64,000 nt of DNA from JAMQPK01 sp963782595 (GTDB lineage: Bacteria; Acidobacteriota; Vicinamibacteria; Vicinamibacterales; JAMQPK01). Location: positions 310,001-374,000 of the forward strand of contig CAWAKJ010000002.1 in assembly GCA_963782595.1 (NCBI GenBank), written 5' to 3'. The notes below the pieces were generated by a model. That model had not been told where the DNA came from. It searched no databases and saw only the letters and a program-made list of their open reading frames with translations. This document shows positions 26,219-34,282 of the stretch, in pieces (within the stretch, counting starts at the first letter, position 1; the number at the start of each line of letters is the position of its first letter). Made by a program: the position numbers and the translations under genes.

Positions 26219-27577
26219 GTGCGTACTCTCTTAATTGGTCTCGCGCTGGTCGCGCTTGCAATCGCAGGCCCGGTCGCTCAGCCGTCGCAGCGGCCGAACA
26301 TCGTCATGTTCATCATGGACGACCTCGGCTACGGCGACATCGGCAGCTACGGCGCGCCGGATGCGAAGACGCCGAACATCGATCGGCTCGCGCGCGAGGG
26401 CGTCAAGCTGACCGACTTCTACGCCAATCACGCCAACTGCTCGCCAACGCGGACCGGGTTCATCACCGGCCGCTACCAGCAGCGCTATGGGATCGAGTCG
26501 CCGCTGCGGGCGATCGACGACGCGCGTGAACTGCTGCCTTCGGATACATCACTCCCGCGGATGTTGAAAAGCGCCGGTTACGCGACTGGCCTCATCGGGA
26601 AATGGCATCTCGGCGCGCGCGCCGAGGCGGGCCCGAATCGCCATGGGTTCGATGAGTTCTGGGGGTTTCGCGGCGCCGCCGTGGACTATTACACCCACAC
26701 CGCGGTCACCATACCTGGGGTGAAACTGCCTGCGCCGATCCACGACCTGTTTCACAACGAGGAGCCAACCAAGGTTGCGGGCTACCTGACCGACGAAATC
26801 ACGGCACGCAGCGAAACATTCATCCAGCAGCGCACTACAGCGCCGTTTTTCCTCGAGGTGGCCTACAACGCGACGCATTGGCCATACCAGGCTCCGGACT
26901 TACCTGAAGCGAAGCGCGGCTGGACCAACTCTATCGAAAGCGGCACCCGCGCCGACTACATTGCGATGCTGGAGCGCGCAGATCAGGGCATTGGCCGCAT
27001 CCTTGGACTCCTCGACCGGCTGAAGCTCACGACAAACACGCTGGTGATCTTCACGAGCGACAACGGTGGCGAGTGGCTGTCGCGCAACGCCCCGCTGTTC
27101 CATCGCAAATCCACATTGTGGGAGGGCGGCATTCGTGTTCCGCTGCTGATGCGGTGGCCGGCGCGCCTCAAGCCGGGCATCACGTCGTCGCAGGTAGGCC
27201 TCACGATGGATCTGACGGCGTCGATTCTGGCGGCCGCCGGGATCACACCGCCGGCAAGCTATCGTCCCGAGGGTATTGATCTCATCAGCGCGCTGCAGAA
27301 AGGCACGATCGTCGATCGCACGCTCTTCTGGAGACTGCCGGCCCCGCCGAATGCCCCTGGGCCAGCGGCGCAGCGTGCAGTACGGCGCGGCAACTGGAAG
27401 TATCTGCAGGACCGAGGGCAGAACTTCCTCTACGACCTCCGAGCCGACCCGAGTGAACAGCACGACATGGCGCAAACGCACATCGCGCTCTGGCAGGAGC
27501 TTCGTGGGCTGGCCGACAAATGGGAAGCGGACGTTGATGCAGAGGCCAAGCAGCGCGCTTACCGATCTGGCAGGTAG
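26219..27577 (+). CDS. type I sulfatase (arylsulfatase family), exported
   Basis: A 452-residue alkaline-phosphatase-superfamily enzyme starting at GTG 26219 with a signal peptide ('TLLIGLALVALAIAGPVAQ'). The metal-binding Asp pair is in 'VMFIMDDLGYGD' (34-35) and the formylglycine site is C74 in 'NCSPTRTGFITGRY', the CxPxR motif that needs a formylglycine-generating enzyme or anaerobic SME (none in the window). 'KWHLG' and 'FTSDNGGEW' provide the remaining active-site residues. It probably releases sulfate from sulfated glycans or aryl sulfates in the periplasm. It follows the NTF2-like gene directly and its end overlaps the convergent ChrR-like gene by 19 bp. Confidence 0.93.
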   Translation: MRTLLIGLALVALAIAGPVAQPSQRPNIVMFIMDDLGYGDIGSYGAPDAKTPNIDRLAREGVKLTDFYANHANCSPTRTGFITGRYQQRYGIESPLRAIDDARELLPSDTSLPRMLKSAGYATGLIGKWHLGARAEAGPNRHGFDEFWGFRGAAVDYYTHTAVTIPGVKLPAPIHDLFHNEEPTKVAGYLTDEITARSETFIQQRTTAPFFLEVAYNATHWPYQAPDLPEAKRGWTNSIESGTRADYIAMLERADQGIGRILGLLDRLKLTTNTLVIFTSDNGGEWLSRNAPLFHRKSTLWEGGIRVPLLMRWPARLKPGITSSQVGLTMDLTASILAAAGITPPASYRPEGIDLISALQKGTIVDRTLFWRLPAPPNAPGPAAQRAVRRGNWKYLQDRGQNFLYDLRADPSEQHDMAQTHIALWQELRGLADKWEADVDAEAKQRAYRSGR

Positions 27578-28113
27578 TCTTCGATGGCGCCGACAAGCAG
27601 CACCTCCGCGCCCTCGGTCGTGATGATCTCGCCGTGATCGGAATCCTCGTCCGCATGATGGAAATCCCCGGCGCGCAGCACGCGGCCGTCGATCACCACA
27701 GACCCACTGATCACATAGCACTCTTCCGGACCGTGGTGCTTATGCGACGGGTAAACCGCGCCCGGCTCGGCGCGAATCAGCAGCGTCACGAGCGATCGCT
27801 CCTTGTTCACGGCCAGGATACGGGCACGGATGCCGGGCAGGCCGGTCTCGATCCACGCGGCGTCGGCCGCCCACACGGTGTAGGTCGAGGGTTTGCGCAC
27901 CGCAGCGAGCAGGCGCTCGCGCGCGTGCGCGGGGGGCTCCGACTGCGGAACGCTCAGAGCCACAGCGATCGCGGCGTCGTACAGGCGGGTGACCTCGGCT
28001 CGTTGTTCCGGCGTCAGCGCGTCGAGATGGACCTGCAGCTCTACCCTCTCGTCAGGGTCGAGCGCGCCGACCGAATCGGCGAGGACGAGCGCCTCGATCT
28101 CGTCGGGAATCAT
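27559..28113 (-). CDS. ChrR-like cupin anti-sigma factor
   Basis: A 184-residue protein with an N-terminal anti-sigma-like helical region ('PDEIEALVLADSVGALDPDE') and a C-terminal cupin domain whose metal site is visible in 'PSHKHHGPEECYVISGSV' and later 'DFHHADEDSDHGEI'. ChrR proteins bind and inhibit ECF sigma factors and release them on singlet oxygen or peroxide stress. Unlike classical ChrR, no HxxxCxxC zinc motif is seen in the anti-sigma part. Start ATG 28113 overlaps the sigma-factor stop by 4 bp (ATGA), confirming pairing. Confidence 0.88.
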   Translation of the reverse strand: MIPDEIEALVLADSVGALDPDERVELQVHLDALTPEQRAEVTRLYDAAIAVALSVPQSEPPAHARERLLAAVRKPSTYTVWAADAAWIETGLPGIRARILAVNKERSLVTLLIRAEPGAVYPSHKHHGPEECYVISGSVVIDGRVLRAGDFHHADEDSDHGEIITTEGAEVLLVGAIEDYLPDR

Positions 28114-28607
28114 GTGACCTGCTCCAAGTGGTCGCGCATCGCTGCCAAGCCCGTACGGATGCGTGTCTTCACCGTGCCCAGCGGCACGCCGAACCGGGTC
28201 GCGAGTTCGCTGTGAGTGTAGCCCTCGAAGAACGCCGCTTCGATGAGCGCCCTGTGCGAACGAGGCGCCTCGTCGGCGGCGTGGACTGCGGGTTCGACGA
28301 CGACGTTTATCCGGACGCGGCGGGCGCGCAGACGGTCGATGGCGCGGTTTCTCGCGATGCGCGTCAGCCACGCGGCAGGCGACCCCAGCAGGGCGTCGTA
28401 GGTGTCGGCGCGCGTCCACACGCGCAAGAAAGTTTCCTGCAGCACGTCTTCCGCATCCGACGGGCTGGCCAAAATACGCACGATGACTCTGTAGGCGAGA
28501 CGACTGTGCCTGTCGTAGAGTTCTGCCAGCGCAGCTTCGTCACGGGTGGCGATCCGCTGGAGGAGACCGAAGTCGAGGTCTGCACCGCTGGATACCACGC
28601 AGGTCAT
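28110..28607 (-). CDS. ECF RNA polymerase sigma factor (ChrR-controlled type)
   Basis: A 165-residue sigma-70 family protein. Region 2 is clear ('LAELYDRHSRLAYRVIVRIL', 'DAEDVLQETFLRVW', 'SPAAWLTRIARNRAIDRLRA'), as is region 4.2 ('FFEGYTHSELATRFGVPLGT', 'VKTRIRTGLAAMRDHL'). The linker and region 4.1 are short: after 'VVEPAVHAADEAPRSH' the usual helix 'ALxxLPxxQR' preceding 'ALIEAAFFEGYTHSE' is missing, about 25 residues. This could be an in-frame deletion. The downstream cupin anti-sigma gene overlaps by 4 bp. Such pairs normally autoregulate and control oxidative-stress genes. Confidence 0.9.
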   Translation of the reverse strand: MTCVVSSGADLDFGLLQRIATRDEAALAELYDRHSRLAYRVIVRILASPSDAEDVLQETFLRVWTRADTYDALLGSPAAWLTRIARNRAIDRLRARRVRINVVVEPAVHAADEAPRSHRALIEAAFFEGYTHSELATRFGVPLGTVKTRIRTGLAAMRDHLEQVT

Positions 28608-28635
28608 GATACGCCGCAGTGGCTATTTTCGCGAG

Positions 28636-29112
28636 CTAGACCGCTTGTCGCGCCGGTAGCCTCTGACGCAGAACATGATAGAGGTTCGCTCCGGCACAAG
28701 ATTTTCCGAACGCGACGGCCGCGACCGCGGCTGTCTGCAGAGCTTCGAGCGCCCAGGCCGTGCTCCGGGCTCCCGTTAGCAGTGCAACGCCAATCGCAAG
28801 CGAAAGAATCGCAGCCAGTCCGCCGGCGAACCGACGCGGAGCTGGCGCTGCCTCCAAGGGCGCGAGACCTCGAGGACGCGCCACGATGTTGTTGTAGATC
28901 GCGTCGAAAAGACTCCACGTTGGAAGGAGCGCACTCCATCCGAGCGCGGCCGACAGCGCGAGAAAGAGCCAGGGCGTTTGAAGCAGCAGACCAATCACCG
29001 TCAGGCCGCCGACGATTCTCGGTTGAAGCATCAGCCCCGAATACAGGTGATCATCCGGGTATGGATCGAGATACCCCAGCGAGCGAATGAACTGAAGTTT
29101 CGAGTTACGCAT
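28636..29112 (-). CDS. DUF4395 membrane protein
   Basis: A 158-residue inner-membrane protein starting at ATG 29112 ('MRNSKLQFIRSLGYLDPYPD'). It contains four hydrophobic helices and the family's C-terminal motif 'AVAFGKSCAGANLYHVL', with a Cys in the last helix. DUF4395 proteins often accompany thioredoxin-like genes, but none is nearby here. It is 28 bp upstream of the ECF sigma gene on the same strand and could belong to that stress-response unit. Function unknown. Confidence 0.85.
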   Translation of the reverse strand: MRNSKLQFIRSLGYLDPYPDDHLYSGLMLQPRIVGGLTVIGLLLQTPWLFLALSAALGWSALLPTWSLFDAIYNNIVARPRGLAPLEAAPAPRRFAGGLAAILSLAIGVALLTGARSTAWALEALQTAAVAAVAFGKSCAGANLYHVLRQRLPARQAV

Positions 29113-29230
29113 TTGAATCCTCCACGCCAATCCTGAACCGTCGGCCGGCGCAGTTCTATGACCGGGGCTCTGCGCCTCTTACCCGAAACACCGGACTTAC
29201 TTGACGTGTTGACGTATCCTGCTCGTCGTC

Positions 29231-30178
29231 ATGGCCAAGAAGAAGAAGGCAATTCGCAGAAAGAAACAGGCTGCGGCGTCGATCGGACTTTCGCCGGCGG
29301 AAACGCACACGAGGACTGCGGCGGCCGATGCGCTGGCGCCGCTCGTCGAGCACGACGGCGGCGCGGTGCTTGGCGCGTATCGCGATCCGTTCGGCGGCAG
29401 ACCGGTGCTGCTGGTATCGCTGCCGATCGATCGTGTCGAGCCGACTCCGTTTCAACGCGACCCGTCGGATCCGCACGTCAAGCGGCTGATGACGGTGATC
29501 GAAACGCTCGATCGCTTCCTCGATCCGCTCATCGTGGTTCGTCAGGACGGCCGTTATCTAACACCCAACGGCAATCATCGGCTGCAGGCGATGCGTCGCC
29601 TCGGCGCGAAGGCCGTCGTCGCGCTGCTTATCCCGGAAGCGGACGTTGCCTATCAGATTCTGGCGCTCAACACCGAGAAGGCGCATAACCTGCGCGAGAA
29701 GTCGCTGGAAACAATCCGCATGGCACGGGCGCTTGCGGACGAACGGCGCGAACCGGAAGAGACCTTTGCGTTTCAGTTCGAGCACCCCTGGTATCTCACC
29801 CTTGGTGCCGCGTACGAGTCACGCCCGCGGCTGAGCGGCGCCGTCTACCAGTCCGTGCTGCGCCGAATCGACGAATTCCTCGACAAGCCCTTGTCGAAAG
29901 CCGTTGCCGAGCGCGAGCGACGGGCGCGCCTCGTCCTTGCAATCGACGACCGCGTGACGGCGATCGTCGACAAGCTCAAGGCGCGGGGACTCACCAGTCC
30001 CTACCTTCGGCCGTTTGTCGCCGCCCGGATCAATCCCATTCGCTTCTCCAAAGCCACGAGTTTCGACTTTGACGAAGTGATGCAGAAGATGACGTCGGCG
30101 GCGGGGAAGTTCAATATCGATCGCGTGAAGGCCGAGGAGGTCACGAGAGCCGCCGGCCCACCGGTGGACGAGGACTGA
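29231..30178 (+). CDS. orphan ParB/Srx-domain protein
   Basis: A 315-residue protein with a very basic N terminus ('AKKKKAIRRKKQAAAS') and a ParB/sulfiredoxin-like domain at about 62-150: 'VSLPIDRVEPTPFQRDPSDP', 'PLIVVRQDGRYLTPNGNHRL', 'QAMRRLGAKAVVALLIPEA'. In ParB this fold binds CTP and DNA; the usual GERR motif is 'NGNHR' here. The C-terminal half is helical and unlike the ParB helix-turn-helix. No parA or parS repeat is nearby, so chromosome partitioning is unlikely; a DNA-binding or nuclease-like regulatory role is possible. It converges on the MBL gene at 30196. Confidence 0.8.
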   Translation: MAKKKKAIRRKKQAAASIGLSPAETHTRTAAADALAPLVEHDGGAVLGAYRDPFGGRPVLLVSLPIDRVEPTPFQRDPSDPHVKRLMTVIETLDRFLDPLIVVRQDGRYLTPNGNHRLQAMRRLGAKAVVALLIPEADVAYQILALNTEKAHNLREKSLETIRMARALADERREPEETFAFQFEHPWYLTLGAAYESRPRLSGAVYQSVLRRIDEFLDKPLSKAVAERERRARLVLAIDDRVTAIVDKLKARGLTSPYLRPFVAARINPIRFSKATSFDFDEVMQKMTSAAGKFNIDRVKAEEVTRAAGPPVDED

Positions 30179-30195
30179 CGACTCGTTGCGCGGGT

Positions 30196-31128
30196 CTATC
30201 TCTTGAGCTCGTTGAAGACAATCTCGAGGTTCGCTTTGGCCATGTCTCGGCCGGGCTCCGGCGAAACCGCATAGCCCTTGTATCGTTCGGGAACTCTGTA
30301 ATCAGCTGCGGCCTGGTCCACGCTCTTCCCGGCTTTCATCTGGCTCGTCGCCCACGCCACGAAGTCGCGGTTGAACTCGGCGTATTCCTTCAGATCATTC
30401 AAGGTCAACATCGGAGTGTGGCCGGTGATGACGGTATCCACGTTCTGAACCGTGGCGACGACGTTTGCGAGCGTCCGGGCATGCGCAATGACGCTCCCGC
30501 CATTCGCCGTGTCGATGTACGGAAGCGCTTTCCACGCGAACATGTCACCGGTATGCAGCGTCCTGGTCGATGGGAAGACGACGAATGTGTCGCCGTTGGT
30601 ATGGCCGATGCCGAAGTAGTACAGGTCGATCTGGTCTCTGCCGCTCCCGATCGAAAGCTTGTCTTTGTATGTCTTGGTGGGGAGAAACTTCGATTTGTCA
30701 CCTTTGAACGCGTCCATCTTCACCATGTTCGCTCTGGTGTTCTCGTGAGCGACGAAGGTGACGGCGGCTCCAAAGAACTCGTTGCTGCCCGTGTGATCGC
30801 CGTGTGTGTGCGTGTTGATGATGGTGGTGATGGGCTTGTCGGTCACAGTCTTTATGCGATCCAGGATCGGCTGACCCCAGCCGGGCAGCTTCGTGTCTAC
30901 CAGCACGACGCCTTTCTCGGTCACGAACACGGCGCTGTTGCCGCCGCTGAACTGGTCGCGATTTGCCACGCCGGAGCCGGTGATGACGTACAGGTTGTCC
31001 TTCACCTTTTCGATTTTCGTGGCGTTCAGCGCTGCGGTCGAGGTCTGCTGCGCCGCCTGACGCGCCGAGACCGCGATCGAGATGAAGCCGACTGTCACGA
31101 TTGCCCCGAGCACTGCGCTTCTATGCAT
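30196..31128 (-). CDS. exported MBL-fold metallohydrolase
   Basis: A 310-residue protein with a signal peptide ('VLGAIVTVGFISIAVSARQA') and a metallo-beta-lactamase fold. The zinc motif is complete: 'NTHTHGDHTGSNEFFG', a further His in 'GIGHTNGDTFVVF', Asp in 'HTGDMF' and His in 'VITGHTPML'. It resembles the periplasmic hydrolases related to quinoprotein relay and subclass B3 enzymes that are abundant in Acidobacteriota; beta-lactam hydrolysis is not implied. Divergent from the SLC13 carrier gene with a 77-bp shared promoter gap. Confidence 0.9.
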   Translation of the reverse strand: MHRSAVLGAIVTVGFISIAVSARQAAQQTSTAALNATKIEKVKDNLYVITGSGVANRDQFSGGNSAVFVTEKGVVLVDTKLPGWGQPILDRIKTVTDKPITTIINTHTHGDHTGSNEFFGAAVTFVAHENTRANMVKMDAFKGDKSKFLPTKTYKDKLSIGSGRDQIDLYYFGIGHTNGDTFVVFPSTRTLHTGDMFAWKALPYIDTANGGSVIAHARTLANVVATVQNVDTVITGHTPMLTLNDLKEYAEFNRDFVAWATSQMKAGKSVDQAAADYRVPERYKGYAVSPEPGRDMAKANLEIVFNELKR

Positions 31129-31205
31129 GGGATCTCCAGGGGAAGGCTACGCCGCGCTGGGGCCCGAGTCAATGCGCCGCTGCTGCAGTAAGATTGCGGC
31201 GCCCC

Positions 31206-32468
31206 ATGCCGACACTTGCCATCGCCATCTTCGTCGCCGTGTTCGCCATCGCGACGTTCCGCAATATTCATCTCGGCGTCCTGATGCTCCCCGCCGCAGC
31301 CGTGGTCGGCGTGTGGCTGGCGGGCATGCCGCTTCGGGACGTCGTGGCCGGATTCCCGGTCAACATCCTGGTGATCATTGCGGGCGTCACGTATTTCTTT
31401 GGCATCGCCCGAGGCAACGGCACTATCGACCGCGTTATTCAGAAACTGATCGCAGCAGCCGGCGACAGGCGCGCGCTCCTGCCATGGGTGGTCTACCTGA
31501 TTACGGCCGGTATTGCGTCGATGGGCTCGTCACAGGCGGGATACGTCATGATCCCGCTCGCGATGGCAGCAGCGAGGCGATCGGCTGTGGATCCCATGTT
31601 GATGGGCGTTGCGCTCAACTCCGGCATGAGCACTGGCGGGTTCGCGCCGACCAGCCTGTTCGGCATCGTCACGGTCACGACGGCCCGTCAGGCCGGCATC
31701 GATCTCAATCCCCTTACGCTCCTGGCCGCGGCGATGATTTCAAATGTGGCATTGCTCGCTGCCGCAGCATGGTTGTTCCCGGGCCCGGGCCCGAGTGTGG
31801 CTTCGGCTTCTCGGGAGGACGCAATCGAGCCGGCAGCAGCGGCTGCAGACACACGATTCGCTTCACATCACATCCTGACCCTCACCTGCATCACCGTCCT
31901 GATTCTCTCCGTCGTCATCGGCTTCTCGCAGGGATTCACGCCGGACATCGGCATCATCGCATTCGGGTTGGGCGCCGTACTCGCGCTGATAGATCCGAAG
32001 GCAGGGGCCGAAGGCATTCGCAGAATCGATTGGTCGACGATCTTCATGGTTGGAGGGATCGTCACGTTCGTAGGTGTGCTGCAGAAGCTGGACGCGGTCA
32101 ACATGCTCGGGCACGCGGCGATGAATGTCGGTACGCCGCTCTTGGCCGCGTTCGTGATCTGCATTATCGCCGGGCTGGTCTCGGCGTTCGCGTCAACCGC
32201 GGGGATCCTCACGGCGCTCGTGCCGATGGCCGTGCCGCTGGCGTCGTCGGGGGGCGTCGCCGGGTGGGCGTTGATGTGTGCGATGGGCGTGTGCGCATCA
32301 ATTGTGGACGCATCGCCCTTCTCGACGACGGGTGCGCTGACTGTCGCGGCGGCGGCCGAGGATGAACGGGTGCGGTTGAAGTCGCTGTTGATGCGATGGG
32401 GACTGTCGATGGTACTTATCGGACCGGCCGTCGCGGTCCTTGTCCTGCTGCTCATCGGACGTTCATGA
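31206..32468 (+). CDS. SLC13/MatC-type dicarboxylate carrier
   Basis: A 420-residue membrane permease starting at ATG 31206. It opens with the MatC N-terminal signature ('LGVLMLPAAAVVGVWLAGMP', 'VAGFPVNILVIIAGVTYFFG') and has two halves of about five helices each with re-entrant motifs 'LNSGMSTGGFAPTSLFGI' and 'CASIVDASPFSTTGAL', typical of ion-coupled malonate or other dicarboxylate transport. Longer upstream frames overlap the divergent MBL gene promoter and are rejected. The closest gene behind it is a REPIN-like repeat and then a convergent protease-like gene. Confidence 0.88.
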   Translation: MPTLAIAIFVAVFAIATFRNIHLGVLMLPAAAVVGVWLAGMPLRDVVAGFPVNILVIIAGVTYFFGIARGNGTIDRVIQKLIAAAGDRRALLPWVVYLITAGIASMGSSQAGYVMIPLAMAAARRSAVDPMLMGVALNSGMSTGGFAPTSLFGIVTVTTARQAGIDLNPLTLLAAAMISNVALLAAAAWLFPGPGPSVASASREDAIEPAAAAADTRFASHHILTLTCITVLILSVVIGFSQGFTPDIGIIAFGLGAVLALIDPKAGAEGIRRIDWSTIFMVGGIVTFVGVLQKLDAVNMLGHAAMNVGTPLLAAFVICIIAGLVSAFASTAGILTALVPMAVPLASSGGVAGWALMCAMGVCASIVDASPFSTTGALTVAAAAEDERVRLKSLLMRWGLSMVLIGPAVAVLVLLLIGRS

Positions 32469-32477
32469 GTTCGTAGT

Positions 32478-32537
32478 TACGTAGTGTCCGGCTTTAGCCG
32501 GACTTCACGACGTCCGCCTGAAGGCGGACACTACGTA
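32478..32537. repeat. REPIN-like palindromic repeat, second copy
   Basis: Sixty bp just after the carrier gene. The ends ACGTAGTGTCCG (32479-32490) and CGGACACTACGT (32525-32536) are identical to those of the repeat at 2567. It contains two perfect hairpins, GTCCGGCT-TT-AGCCGGAC and GTCCGCCT-GA-AGGCGGAC. It lies between the convergent genes ending at 32468 and 32553 and may act as a bidirectional transcript end. Confidence 0.85.
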
Positions 32538-32552
32538 CTTGTGGAAAATGCT

Positions 32553-34193
32553 CTAGCGGCGCTCGCGATAGGGCGCAAAGTCATTCCAGATCTGGTCGAT
32601 GATCGTCCGAGTGGGTGTGAGCGTATCGGCTCGTTCCGGTTGCGCCTCTGAATAGAGGGACAAAGTCACCGTCCCGCAGTGCGGACCGAATGCGTCGGGG
32701 TCGAACACGTACAAGCCCTCACGGATGATGTTTTTCTCCGACACGCGGTGCTCGAGCACGAAAGGGTGGATGGGTGTGATCTCGACACCGCCGCATGTCG
32801 CGCGCATGTGCCGGAAGCTGGTCTTGAAATCCTTGAACGGCGGAAGGTCCGCGCCCTGCGTGCGCGCGGCCTCGCGGCCCAGCCGCTTCCAGAATCCTTC
32901 CACCATCTTCGGGGTTGCCCGGACGATCAACACAGCCGGCATGCTACGGAAGTAATCGGACCAGGCGCCGAACTCGGTGAGCCGGCCCAGGCGTGCCTCA
33001 GCCTCCGGCGAACGCCCGCCCGGAGCGCCGCCCGTCCAGCCAGCCCGCTGCCGTGCGCGGTGCACCATCGGCGGCGTGATGAAAGCCACATCGAAGTCTG
33101 CCGATGACATCACAGGAACAGCCGCGTTCGGCGTCGTGCCTGGCCGGGCTTCTTCGAGCGCGCCGGCGGGATACGGCCGTGTGGGGTCTACGGGGAGCCG
33201 TGTCGCCGTTGGCGCCGCTCCCGACATCGTTGGCAGAGATGCCGCCAGAGCTTCGCAGATGAAAACGGTTGGTACGACGGCCGCGTCATCGGAACGGGAA
33301 TCGGGTTCCACCGCCATCGACGTCAGACCCACAACCAGGCCGGCGTCGTTGAACACCGGGCCGCCTGATCCTCCGAAGGGAAGCCGCAGGTCTGTCTCGA
33401 TGCGACGCGGCTGAAGGACAGTGACCTCGCCACGGAAGGGTTCTTTCTCACCCCCATGCGGCGCGGTGATGCTCACAATCGCCTGACGATCGTCGAGGGA
33501 CGGCGCCCGCGACGGCGGACAGGCAAGTGCCAGCGCCGGACGGGTGGCAACGAGGCTTGGATCGATCTGCACGATTGCAACATCTCGCGAACGCCCCGAG
33601 AGCAGCACGCGTGCGGGCACCTTCACCGTTGGCGCGAGTTGCACCTCGACGACTGTCGCCGTACCGACCGCTCGGCCGTCTGTCGCGATGAGCCCACGCG
33701 AGTCGACGACAAACCCCGACGCCCGCGCGGTTGGGGACCACACGGCGACGACACTTTCCTGATGCTTGCCCAACAACGCGTCCTCGAGGGAACCATTGGA
33801 AGAGGTCGGCGATGCCGATTCCAACGTTGCCGATGAGACGATTTCGGCGTTTTCGGTAGTGAGATCGAGGGTGAATTCACGGCCGGCGACGATCTCGACC
33901 ACTTGCCTCCACTCGTACGCGCGGCCATTGAACGAGACTGGACGATCGGATTCGACGACGTATGAGCCCGGCCGCAAGGAGACAACGACGGTGCCATCAG
34001 CAGTCGTGGAAATCAGCCGCGGCTCCGCGCTGGGCGGTTCGTCGCTGACGAGCAGCCTGTGACGCTGGATAGGCGTCGACACCGTCGCGGCGTCCTCAAG
34101 CGTCACCCTGATTCGCAGCGTGCCCTGCCCCGACTGCGCCGACACGGCAGCAACGGCGAAAAGCGCGAGAGCCAGCGATGCGTGCCGGGGCAT
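32553..34193 (-). CDS. exported trypsin-like serine protease homologue lacking the catalytic His
   Basis: A 546-residue protein starting at 34193 (MPRHASLALAL) with a signal peptide; MIM at 34199 is an alternative. A carboxypeptidase-regulatory-like beta domain (about 20-115) precedes an HtrA-like trypsin fold (about 140-320). The nucleophile is in 'PFGGSGGPVFND' and the Asp in 'SRDVAIVQID', but the His motif, usually T-N-x-H-V-V, is 'TDGRAV'. It is thus probably not an active protease by the classical triad. The C-terminal 200 residues are unique. It is divergent from the TonB-receptor gene at 34283 with about 90 bp between starts. Confidence 0.8.
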   Translation of the reverse strand: MPRHASLALALFAVAAVSAQSGQGTLRIRVTLEDAATVSTPIQRHRLLVSDEPPSAEPRLISTTADGTVVVSLRPGSYVVESDRPVSFNGRAYEWRQVVEIVAGREFTLDLTTENAEIVSSATLESASPTSSNGSLEDALLGKHQESVVAVWSPTARASGFVVDSRGLIATDGRAVGTATVVEVQLAPTVKVPARVLLSGRSRDVAIVQIDPSLVATRPALALACPPSRAPSLDDRQAIVSITAPHGGEKEPFRGEVTVLQPRRIETDLRLPFGGSGGPVFNDAGLVVGLTSMAVEPDSRSDDAAVVPTVFICEALAASLPTMSGAAPTATRLPVDPTRPYPAGALEEARPGTTPNAAVPVMSSADFDVAFITPPMVHRARQRAGWTGGAPGGRSPEAEARLGRLTEFGAWSDYFRSMPAVLIVRATPKMVEGFWKRLGREAARTQGADLPPFKDFKTSFRHMRATCGGVEITPIHPFVLEHRVSEKNIIREGLYVFDPDAFGPHCGTVTLSLYSEAQPERADTLTPTRTIIDQIWNDFAPYRERR

Positions 34194-34282
34194 GATCATT
34201 CGACAGTATGCGATAGTAACGCCCAACGTGTTAAGCTCTCCGACCTTCAGCCCCCCAACGCACGAATAATCAGGAGGACGGT

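Noticed and set aside
30196..31128. Beta-lactam resistance gene
   Set aside because: The MBL fold and zinc motif are shared by many hydrolases; nothing here specifically indicates beta-lactam hydrolysis.
31082..32365. 427-codon plus-strand frame overlapping the SLC13 carrier
   Set aside because: Arg/Gly/His-rich sequence with no hydrophobic pattern; the other frame encodes a clear membrane carrier.
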